A DNA stretch of 64,000 nucleotides, from positions 682,001 through 746,000 of the forward strand of contig NZ_CAAAIM010000001.1 of the NCBI RefSeq assembly GCF_900639985.1, read 5' to 3'. This document shows positions 56,149 through 64,000 of the stretch, piece after piece. The notes beneath the pieces were generated by a model. It searched no databases and was not told the DNA's origin. It saw only the letters and a program-made list of their open reading frames with translations. Source of the DNA: Legionella rowbothamii. GTDB lineage: Bacteria > Pseudomonadota > Gammaproteobacteria > Legionellales > Legionellaceae. Position 1 is the first letter of the stretch; each line of letters starts with the position of its first letter. Made by a program: the position numbers and the translations under genes.

Positions 56149-56895
56149 TTAATCAGCCAATAGTTGGGTTAGCTTTTGAGCATTTTCCCCCATAGTGGAT
56201 AACAAGTTCATATGAGTTTCGAAATCTCGTCCAGCATTAATCATTGCAACCATTTGCTCTACCGCCTGAACGTTAGAGCCTTCAAGCGCACCACTGGTCA
56301 ACTTAAGGGTATTATCCGCAGGAGCAACCCCCCCATTCTTTAATTGGAATAAACCATCTTTACCTTTAGTGATGCCGGCAGGATCTAAAGAAACCATTTT
56401 AATTCTATCCACTGTGGTAGCAGATTGAGGACCGTTTCCGGTGGGTACAATCGTTATGGTGCCATCAGTACCGATGTCAATATTGGTTGCAGGGGGAATA
56501 GAAATCGGACCACCATTTCCAATGACTTGTTTACCGGATGCAGTAACTAAGAAACCATTTGCATCGATATTGAGGCTTCCTGCTTTGGTATAGGCTTCTT
56601 TTCCATCACTGCCGCGCACGGCTAACCACCCTTTACCATTAACCGCGACGTCCAGGTTGCGCCCTGTTACAACAATGGGCCCGGGAGTAAAATCAGCAGC
56701 AGAAGGATTTTGGACAGTAAAAGATTGACCGTAATTATTGCCGCCCTTGGCGCCTTGAACATAGAGTGTTTGTGCTTGGTACATATCGGCTCTAAAACCG
56801 GTAGTGCCTACATTTGCCAAATTATTTGCAATCACTTCCTGACGGGCGAAATTACTACGCCCGCCATTAGCAGCATTATACAAAATAGGATCCAT
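56149..56895 (-). CDS. flgF: flagellar proximal rod protein
   Basis: The 248-aa protein has the ANNLANVGTTGFRADMYQAQ N-terminus and SNVQAVEQMVAMINAGRDFE C-terminus of FlgF. It lies between flgE and flgG as in other gammaproteobacteria. GGGG lies upstream of the ATG. It forms part of the proximal rod. Confidence 0.96.
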   Translation of the reverse strand: MDPILYNAANGGRSNFARQEVIANNLANVGTTGFRADMYQAQTLYVQGAKGGNNYGQSFTVQNPSAADFTPGPIVVTGRNLDVAVNGKGWLAVRGSDGKEAYTKAGSLNIDANGFLVTASGKQVIGNGGPISIPPATNIDIGTDGTITIVPTGNGPQSATTVDRIKMVSLDPAGITKGKDGLFQLKNGGVAPADNTLKLTSGALEGSNVQAVEQMVAMINAGRDFETHMNLLSTMGENAQKLTQLLAD

Positions 56896-56906
56896 TAATT
56901 AGCCCC

Positions 56907-58223
56907 TTAACGCATGTTGATAATCGTTTGCGTGATGGCATCACCAGTACGAATTGTTTGCGCATTGGCTTGGAAATCACGTTGAGCCCCAATCAAACTA
57001 ACCAGCTCCCCGGTTAAATCAACATTCGACTGTTCTAAACTACCAGAGCGAATATCACCAAAACTACCGGTTGTTCCGATTCCAATTAATGGCTGGCCTG
57101 AAGCTGCTGTGGCAGACCAACAAACATTGCCTATATTTTGTAAGCCTTCAAGATCTGCAAAGTTAGCTAATTGGATTTGCCCCATAGCTAAGGTTTGACC
57201 GTTAGAATAACTTCCAGAAACCGTACCATCAGCAGCAACTTGTAATCCTGATAAATTACCCGTGGTGTATCCATTCGAGTTAGCTGACTGAACTGCAAAT
57301 GGGCTGCCAAACTGAGTACAATTTGATAAATCAACATTTAAATTCAGTGGATTAGCACCATTAGTTAATGTCATTGATAAAGGAATCAAATTACTTGCTA
57401 ATGGTGTTCCAGTGGTATCTTGGGCCAATGAAAAAGAACCATCAGAATTAAAATTAACCGCATAGAGGTTCGCGCTATTGCCTGGTGTCATAATGGCAGG
57501 GACATCTTGGTTATCGATCTGGAACGCCACATACCATTGGTTTTCAGTTCCTGGAGGGGAAGCAGCATCAGGACTTCCTGCGGCAGCCGCAGCATTCGCT
57601 TTGATGAAATACATGCTCAACACATGTGAATTACCTAAGCTGTCATAAATCGTCATTGAGGTTGTATTATTATAAGTATCACTGACAGGGGCAGCACCTC
57701 CAGCCCAATCAGCTGCAGGGGGTGTACTACCCGAATTCAAGTTAAGTCCTGCAGTTACTGTACTACTTGCCTGTGGAGCCAGATTTGCCTGATTCACTTG
57801 AATTTTACCAGTTGATCCAGTGATATTTCCTGAAGCATCAGCCAAATAGCCGGTAAGAAATTGGCCAGTGGAATTAGTAATGTAATTTTGATTATCTAGG
57901 CCAAATTGCCCAGCACGTGTATATACGGTGGTACCTTGGTCATTCAAAATAAAAAAGCCGTTACCACTAATAGCAAGATCTAAAGTGTTATTGGTATTGG
58001 TAATGGTACCATTTTTAAACATTTGCTGAACTTGGGTGAGCATCACCCCGCCACCCACAGTGGTACTTCCTCCCGAGTTATAACCACCAAAAGAGTAAAT
58101 ATCACCAAAATTAGCACGTGACCCTTTAAAACCAACGGTTGAAGAGTTTGCAATATTATTACCGATTACATCCAAATGGCTTGATGCCGCGTTCAGTCCG
58201 CTTATACCAGTATCAAAAATCAT
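56907..58223 (-). CDS. flgE: flagellar hook protein
   Basis: The 438-aa protein has the hook N-terminus (FDTGISGLNAASSHLDVIGNNIANSSTVGFKGSRA) and C-terminus (SNVDLTGELVSLIGAQRDFQANAQTI). A Ser/Gly/Asn-rich central domain (about 140-340), typically surface-exposed and variable, lies between. It polymerises into the hook on the cap made by FlgD. ACGGAG precedes the ATG. Confidence 0.96.
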   Translation of the reverse strand: MIFDTGISGLNAASSHLDVIGNNIANSSTVGFKGSRANFGDIYSFGGYNSGGSTTVGGGVMLTQVQQMFKNGTITNTNNTLDLAISGNGFFILNDQGTTVYTRAGQFGLDNQNYITNSTGQFLTGYLADASGNITGSTGKIQVNQANLAPQASSTVTAGLNLNSGSTPPAADWAGGAAPVSDTYNNTTSMTIYDSLGNSHVLSMYFIKANAAAAAGSPDAASPPGTENQWYVAFQIDNQDVPAIMTPGNSANLYAVNFNSDGSFSLAQDTTGTPLASNLIPLSMTLTNGANPLNLNVDLSNCTQFGSPFAVQSANSNGYTTGNLSGLQVAADGTVSGSYSNGQTLAMGQIQLANFADLEGLQNIGNVCWSATAASGQPLIGIGTTGSFGDIRSGSLEQSNVDLTGELVSLIGAQRDFQANAQTIRTGDAITQTIINMR

Positions 58224-58236
58224 TTTAGTCTCCGTC

Positions 58237-58905
58237 CTATACCGTTATTTGTTTTACCTGGTCTAATGAAACTGCTCCGACCCCAGCAACATTCAGTTTT
58301 AAACCATCGCCATTTTGGCCAAGGCTCACGCTATCTACGTTGGCAGAGGTCATCGTCCTAAATGCAACCTCTTTGCCCATATACTTAGCATGTACTGCTA
58401 CTTTGTATTGCCCCTCTGGTAAGCGGTTTCCATCCTGCCCCATGCCATCCCAAGCGAACTGATAGAATCCTGGTACTTGTGGACCTAAAGGAATAGTTTT
58501 TACCAGCTCGCCCGATGCACCATAAATAAATGCATTGATATCGCTTACTCCGGGTGGAATATCAATAGCCGTTTTTACTTCGCCTTCTTTATCCAATTTA
58601 AGGCTATCGCTATTGACTAAAACTTTACGCCCTACTAATGCAGAAGCTTGTAGTGCCTGATTTGATTGCAATGAGTTTGCCATTTGCTGCATGGACTCTT
58701 GCATTTTATTAACGCCATCGTTTGTGCTAAATTGCGCGAGTTGTGACAAAAATTCACCATTTACCTGCGGCTGCATGGGATCTTGATTTTGAATTTGAGC
58801 GACCATTAACCGCAAAAAATCCTGCTGTCCCAAATTTTGGGGAGCCATTTGACCCGCTGACATCTGAGCCGCGCCGTTTACTCCATTTATTGAATTTGTT
58901 GTCAT
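58237..58905 (-). CDS. flgD: flagellar hook-capping protein
   Basis: The 222-aa protein carries the FlgD N-terminal segment (LGQQDFLRLMVAQIQNQDPMQPQ) and a C-terminal Ig/tudor-like cap region with YQFAWDGMGQDGNRLPEGQY. It scaffolds hook assembly. It overlaps nothing and sits 11 bases from flgC. A GGGAAAGGGA stretch precedes the ATG. Confidence 0.96.
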   Translation of the reverse strand: MTTNSINGVNGAAQMSAGQMAPQNLGQQDFLRLMVAQIQNQDPMQPQVNGEFLSQLAQFSTNDGVNKMQESMQQMANSLQSNQALQASALVGRKVLVNSDSLKLDKEGEVKTAIDIPPGVSDINAFIYGASGELVKTIPLGPQVPGFYQFAWDGMGQDGNRLPEGQYKVAVHAKYMGKEVAFRTMTSANVDSVSLGQNGDGLKLNVAGVGAVSLDQVKQITV

Positions 58906-58916
58906 TCCCTTTCCCC

Positions 58917-59339
58917 TTACTCACCTAATTGCAAAGTACGTTGCATTAATTGTTTTGCTTGACTAACTAATTGAAGATTCATTTGATAAGACTTGGCAGC
59001 GGAAATAACGTTGGCCATTTCTTCTGCGTAATTGACATTCGGCGTATAAACATAACCATCCTTATCTGCTATAGGATTATCCGGTTGGTAATGTTTAATA
59101 GGATCTGCGTTGCTAACATAGTTTCCCTTTAGTTGCACGCCGGCCTTTACCTGATCGTCCATCCATTGATTTGCACCTTCTTGTATGGCTTTGAATACAG
59201 GGTATTGCACTCGATAAACATCATCCATATCACCCGTTTCTATGTTGGCATTACTTAAGTTTGATGTACTGCTAGTTAAACGTGCAGTTTCAGCAGTTAA
59301 CGCTGAACCTGCAATATCAAAAATAGAACCGATAGACAT
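58917..59339 (-). CDS. flgC: flagellar proximal rod protein
   Basis: The 140-aa protein has the FlgC layout: an N-terminal axial segment (SIFDIAGSALTAETARLTSSTSNLSNAN) and the C-terminal GYVYTPNVNYAEEMANVISAAKSYQMN. The usual N-T-P-G-Y segment after the first helix is replaced by IETGDMDD, a small departure. GAGAG precedes the ATG, 2 bases after flgB. Confidence 0.95.
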   Translation of the reverse strand: MSIGSIFDIAGSALTAETARLTSSTSNLSNANIETGDMDDVYRVQYPVFKAIQEGANQWMDDQVKAGVQLKGNYVSNADPIKHYQPDNPIADKDGYVYTPNVNYAEEMANVISAAKSYQMNLQLVSQAKQLMQRTLQLGE

Positions 59340-59341
59340 CC

Positions 59342-59734
59342 CTACTCTCCTTTCAATGCAAGCATCATAGTTTTAATTTTATTATTAAGAAAAGTCAAAC
59401 TTGCCTGATAATTCAGAGAGTTACGAGCAAATTCCATGGTTTCTAAATCTTTATCAACCGTATTTCCATCTAAAGCAGTTTGAGCCGTAACCCGAAACTT
59501 CGTATTGGCCGCAAGATCACCGTTCTTAGTGATATGATTCGCTGAAGTAACGGCCATTTGCTGTGCGCTTGCTGCCATTTGCTCTGCCAAAAAACTATTG
59601 AAATCAACATCTTGTGCTTTGAAATTCGGTGTATTGGCATTTGCCAGGTTATTGGCTAACAATGAGGATCTCTGATCTCGCCCAATTAAGGCCTTGGCGT
59701 GAATGCCAAAATAAGAGTCAAGATTTCGTGACAT
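59342..59734 (-). CDS. flgB: flagellar proximal rod protein
   Basis: The 130-aa protein has the FlgB-typical motif RSSLLANNLANANTPNFKAQDVDF and C-terminal FARNSLNYQASLTFLNNKIKTMMLALKG. It is the first gene of the flg cluster. AAGGGAG precedes the ATG, and a sigma-54-like site lies 32-47 bases upstream of the start. Confidence 0.96.
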   Translation of the reverse strand: MSRNLDSYFGIHAKALIGRDQRSSLLANNLANANTPNFKAQDVDFNSFLAEQMAASAQQMAVTSANHITKNGDLAANTKFRVTAQTALDGNTVDKDLETMEFARNSLNYQASLTFLNNKIKTMMLALKGE

Positions 59735-59765
59735 ACATACTCCCTTATAACTTTACATCCCTCAG

Positions 59766-59781
59766 CACAAACATTGTGCCA
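59766..59781 (-). promoter_or_regulatory. sigma-54-like promoter for the flg operon
   Basis: Minus-strand TGGCACAATGTTTGTG matches the RpoN pattern TGGCAC-N5-TTGC with one departure, T for the last C of the -12 element. Its -12 end lies about 33 bases from the flgB ATG. In Legionella and related bacteria early flagellar genes are under RpoN with FleQ, which supports the reading. The site also contains the inverted repeat GCACAA/TTGTGC. Confidence 0.65.
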
Positions 59782-59878
59782 ATTCTAAATAAATGAGAAA
59801 ATAACCCGTTGCAGCTAATCAACAATCCTCGAAGATTACATGCAACATCTAGCAATAGTCGATCTAATATAAATTTGA

Positions 59879-60826
<948 letters not shown>

Positions 60827-60836
60827 TTATTAGGGT

Positions 60837-60860
60837 TAGCCGGTTGCTTGCAACCAGCTA
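60837..60860. terminator. hairpin between hemF and LplT-like gene
   Basis: TAGC-CGGTTGC (60837-60847) pairs with GCAACC-AGCTA (60850-60860), with one bulge or mismatch. It lies between convergent genes and overlaps the stop of the minus-strand gene. The same GGTTG/CAACC core occurs at 15945-15960. Confidence 0.55.
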
Positions 60861-62156
60861 TACCAAACCAATTATCGGAACACGTTTTAAAAATCGCCAT
60901 GCAAGCCATGCGGCAATCGCATTCAATCCACTTAAAATCAAAAATATTTGCGGAATGGCTGCACTAAAATGCAGAAACAACATGACCATTAATGAGCCTA
61001 AAACCATAAATAATGCATTATAAATATTATTTGCAGCAATAACCCGCGCCCTATTTTCTGGCGCACTGGCAACCTGTAAATAAGTATATAATGGCACTAC
61101 AAATAAGCCCGCACTAAAAGCCAGTAGAAACAAATCAATCGCAATACGCCAATGAGTTTTATTGTTAAAAAAGGACTTGAATGTTAATAAAAATTCATGT
61201 TCCTGAACATAGGATGAAGCCCAATAGAGATCCGCGGTAAAACAAGTAAAAGCAAACATTCCCCAAGGAACTAAAGCTAGAGCAATTCGGCCTCGAAAAA
61301 TGAAATTAACAGTCACAGAACCAGTGGCTATACCAAGAGAAAATAGTGCTAGAAAAAGAGCAAAAACACTAGTATTAGCGCCTAAAACATAGTTGGTATA
61401 ATCCGGTAATTTGGTTAATAAAACCGTTCCCAAAAGCCAAAACCAAGACAAGATTAAGGTTGCCACTAAAATACCAAAATGCTCTGTTGCCTGTTTTATC
61501 AAGCGATACGTGGCACGCCAAAACTGAATATCAATCTTGAGGTTTGATGAAGTGGCTGGGGCACTAGGAATAAACAAAGCAGACAATAGGCCTAATAGAG
61601 CAACTAAAATGGTCATAAAAATAGCGATATAAGGTGTAGAACCTTTGATGCCTATAGCTAAACTCCCTAAGGTGGTTCCCAATAGAATCGCAATGAAGGT
61701 ACTTGCATCAACCAGCCCTGTTGCTCCCAGCAAATCCTTTTTAGGCAGATGATCAGGCAAAATTGCGTATTTTATTGGCCCAAAAAATGTTGAATGAGTC
61801 CCCATTCCGGTTAACGTAAACATCATCCAAAAAATATTGCCATAATAAAGCGAAAAACTGCCAATAATCATTAAAATTACTTCAAAAATTTTAATGATGC
61901 GAATAACTTTTGTTTTATCGTATTTATCAGCAACTTGCCCTGAAGTGGCGGAAAGTAGAAAGAATGGCAATATAAATAAAGCACCCGCTAATGCTTGGTA
62001 ATATTCTGACTGCGCCTGAGAATCAGTTAAATAATAACTAATCATGGTAAGCATTGCTAATTTAAATGCATTATCATTAAAGGCCCCCAAAAACTGAGTA
62101 AAGAAGAAAGGCAAAAATCGCCGTTCTTTAAAAAGGTAAATAATACCTACACCCAT
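60858..62156 (-). CDS. MFS transporter, LplT-like (lysophospholipid flippase family)
   Basis: The 432-aa protein has about 12 membrane segments. The start FFFTQFLGAFNDNAFKLAMLTMI and the THSTFFGPIKYAILPDHLPKKDLLGATGLVD segment match the LplT/Aas MFS branch, which flips lysophospholipids inward for re-acylation. In many proteobacteria this domain is fused to or adjoins an acyltransferase; here it stands alone, so the acylating partner must be elsewhere. No Shine-Dalgarno sequence is clear. Family placement is good, substrate inferred. Confidence 0.8.
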   Translation of the reverse strand: MGVGIIYLFKERRFLPFFFTQFLGAFNDNAFKLAMLTMISYYLTDSQAQSEYYQALAGALFILPFFLLSATSGQVADKYDKTKVIRIIKIFEVILMIIGSFSLYYGNIFWMMFTLTGMGTHSTFFGPIKYAILPDHLPKKDLLGATGLVDASTFIAILLGTTLGSLAIGIKGSTPYIAIFMTILVALLGLLSALFIPSAPATSSNLKIDIQFWRATYRLIKQATEHFGILVATLILSWFWLLGTVLLTKLPDYTNYVLGANTSVFALFLALFSLGIATGSVTVNFIFRGRIALALVPWGMFAFTCFTADLYWASSYVQEHEFLLTFKSFFNNKTHWRIAIDLFLLAFSAGLFVVPLYTYLQVASAPENRARVIAANNIYNALFMVLGSLMVMLFLHFSAAIPQIFLILSGLNAIAAWLAWRFLKRVPIIGLV

Positions 62157-62464
62157 AAGGTATCCCTCTGTTCTACCAGAAAAATTGGCTAAGAATAATC
62201 ATGTATTACCGGAAAGTAAATGCTTTCCGTGCAGCGTGCCCCCTGGTTTGCTTCCTCGTTCCTAGCAATAACGAACTATAAATTAATCTTTAATCCTCCC
62301 TTCGTCATTGAAATAGCCCAAGGTTCTGTGGCTTGAATTTCTGGCTTACATAATCGTTATCTTTGTGCAATACAATAAAATATTTCTTAATAAATGTTCA
62401 AAAACAGACCAACCCCTATGCTAAAATTAATAGGATATAGAACTTGTTTTGATAAGGATCGATC
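62157..62464. other. divergent intergenic upstream of the phosphodiesterase gene
   Basis: About 310 AT-rich bases serve as promoter region for both divergent genes. A CTTAATA motif near 62383 resembles one half of the PmrA box (direct repeat of CTTAATATT) found before some Dot/Icm effector genes, but the second half is absent. No other feature was seen. Confidence 0.35.
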
Positions 62465-64000
62465 ATGAGTAATGAATACATCGAAATCTATCAAGAGCAT
62501 AAGTACCATGAGCAGAAAGATACGATTGATTCATTGATAGAAACTTTAGAACGATTAAAAAGTGACACAGAAAAACAGCAATCATCGTGGTTGCACTCTA
62601 TCTTGCGTAGGACTAAAGATGGCTTGTTTGGTTTTTTTAAAGATTCGCTCCCGAAGTCAAATTCTCCCGAAACCCTGGTTATAATCGATCAAGTAATTGC
62701 AAATTTAAACGCATTAAAAAACAGTGAAATCTACCAAACAGAAGGTGAAACAGCAAATACTCAGCTAGAATTGTTGGCTATTTTAGGCCCTGCATCGAAA
62801 GCCCTTACTCCCACAAGCAAATTACACGATTTACTAAACAATATACTGTTTGATGAAGGTTCTAATTATTTTTCCATGAGAGAAAGCAGCATTATCGAGC
62901 CTTCACCAATAGAAATATTGTCAGGAGAAGAAGAGCCTTATGAGGAGAATGAACAATGGGCTGTGCCTTATATTGAAGAATTACTGCTCCAAAAGAATCT
63001 ACCTCAAGATACTTTTTATAGTGAAGAAGAAAATCAACTTCAACTGGAAGATGACATTGGTGAGCACGTGCGCTGGGCGTTCAACCATATTTATAATTAT
63101 GAATACCCTGATGGTGCTCAAGATGAAACACTAGCCCGGATTTATCATGGAATTGAGCACGTCAGTCGTGCTGCCGTATATGCCAAAGTTTTTGCGAATC
63201 TTTACCGGAAGTATGGAGATTTAGAAGCCGAAAATTTAAGTGAAGAAGATCTTACGCTAATACAAATCGCATTAATCTTTCATGATTCTGCGCGTGAAGA
63301 TGAGGAAATTGACCACTGGGATCATGAAAGCGCTATATTTTTATACTACTACCTAACTCGGGTACTTGGAGTCGACATCAAAAAAGCTAAATTTGTGGCT
63401 GAGGCAACTGCAAATAAAGATCCCAGCCCTGAAAAAGGATATTTTGAGCTTATTGAACATGAAGATAGTGAAATTTTTTGGCAATTTATCAAGAACGAAG
63501 AAAACTCCTTCCCAGAAAAAAATATTTTTCAAAAAATCATTCATGATTGTGATTGCTTAGACATTATTAGAGCACGAAATCAATTTGACGCGCACTATCT
63601 CGACTTTTATAAAGAAATCGCTAGTAAACCAGGCAATGAAATCGCCTTGGAAGAAATGGCTGAACTCATCATGGAGGCCCGAAGCCTGATTTATACTCAA
63701 GGTGATGCGCGAATTAAACTTAAATTAGACGTGAAAAAGCGTTACGAACATGAGGCGGCTTATTCCAGTATAACCGCCGACATCCATCCCGAAACTTATC
63801 CAGTTCTTTTTGCTTTATACGAGCGATTATTAGATAAAGATGAATTAAAAGACTCTCCCTTAATCGACCTCAGCACTTTTGATAAAACAGCAGAATTATC
63901 AGGAAATAACCTAAGAGCAGCCTTACGTGAAGGACGCATATTAGTACGTGGTATTGCAACCCCAAGTGCCCAGCCTAAAACCAGCGCTCACAAGGCTGCC
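62465..64000 (+). CDS. SidE-type phosphodiesterase-domain protein, candidate effector (3' end beyond window)
   Basis: The frame opens at an ATG with AAGGA 6 bases upstream and runs off the right edge after 512 residues. After about 200 charged, helical residues, the segment from 215 carries SidE-family PDE features: HGIEH (228-232), FHDSARED (272-279), DHWDHESAIFLYYYLTRVLG (283-302, with Glu288 at the place expected for the catalytic Glu) and EATANKD. In SidE effectors this domain completes or reverses phosphoribosyl-ubiquitination of host proteins. The N-terminal part does not look like the SidE deubiquitinase domain. Whether an ADP-ribosyltransferase domain follows cannot be seen. Confidence 0.75.
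   Translation, partial: MSNEYIEIYQEHKYHEQKDTIDSLIETLERLKSDTEKQQSSWLHSILRRTKDGLFGFFKDSLPKSNSPETLVIIDQVIANLNALKNSEIYQTEGETANTQLELLAILGPASKALTPTSKLHDLLNNILFDEGSNYFSMRESSIIEPSPIEILSGEEEPYEENEQWAVPYIEELLLQKNLPQDTFYSEEENQLQLEDDIGEHVRWAFNHIYNYEYPDGAQDETLARIYHGIEHVSRAAVYAKVFANLYRKYGDLEAENLSEEDLTLIQIALIFHDSAREDEEIDHWDHESAIFLYYYLTRVLGVDIKKAKFVAEATANKDPSPEKGYFELIEHEDSEIFWQFIKNEENSFPEKNIFQKIIHDCDCLDIIRARNQFDAHYLDFYKEIASKPGNEIALEEMAELIMEARSLIYTQGDARIKLKLDVKKRYEHEAAYSSITADIHPETYPVLFALYERLLDKDELKDSPLIDLSTFDKTAELSGNNLRAALREGRILVRGIATPSAQPKTSAHKAA

Noticed and set aside
62380..62395. PmrA box before the phosphodiesterase gene
   Set aside because: Only one half of the direct repeat is recognisable, so it is not reported as a site.

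Overview
The window is AT-rich gammaproteobacterial chromosome that reads as Legionella or a close relative. The main reasons are a high density of eukaryote-like and Dot/Icm-effector-like genes between ordinary housekeeping genes. These include an N-terminal asparagine amidohydrolase like human NTAN1, a Dbl-homology RhoGEF, a YopT-like cysteine protease, a histidine phosphatase with effector-like extensions, large proteins with paired hydrophobic segments and coiled coils, and a SidE-type phosphodiesterase domain at the right edge. No rRNA, tRNA, CRISPR array or intact insertion sequence was seen. The genus assignment is inference from gene content; no database was searched.

Layout. 0-6 kb: the edge-truncated NTAN1-like gene, a decayed protein-kinase gene, an abutting DNA-alkylation repair pair (Ada-like and AlkB-like), a glutathione S-transferase, the YopT-like protein, a hypothetical gene and a LysR regulator. 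6-17 kb: an alkane 1-monooxygenase followed by an accessory stretch of five effector-like genes (400 aa, 1112 aa, RhoGEF, acidic 347 aa, histidine phosphatase), separated by gene-poor gaps. 17.5-21.7 kb: a compact outer-membrane factor / HlyD / MFS efflux operon. 21.8-27.5 kb: one 1904-residue kinase-like / ATPase / GAF / GGDEF / EAL signalling protein. 28-33 kb: an acetyltransferase, a radical SAM gene with a one-base frameshift, a PhnA-type protein, a channel-like membrane protein and a GMC oxidoreductase.

33-41.4 kb is a second accessory region built by duplication. It holds two membrane or coiled-coil proteins, two tandem 580-aa secreted TPR proteins that are nearly identical at both ends but diverged in the middle, a frameshifted repeat-rich adhesin-like gene, and a deleted second copy of the left part of the region. 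41.4-48.9 kb carries metabolic and membrane genes and a GAF-GGDEF diguanylate cyclase inactivated by a 7-bp tandem duplication and a nonsense codon.

48.9-59.7 kb is the complete flagellar rod/hook/ring cluster flgBCDEFGHIJKL on the minus strand, with a sigma-54-like promoter before flgB and terminator-like hairpins between flgI and flgJ. Divergent hemF, an LplT-like MFS transporter and the SidE-type phosphodiesterase gene, cut by the window end, complete the window. Several intergenic hairpins belong to small dispersed families and lie at gene ends, so they probably serve as terminators.
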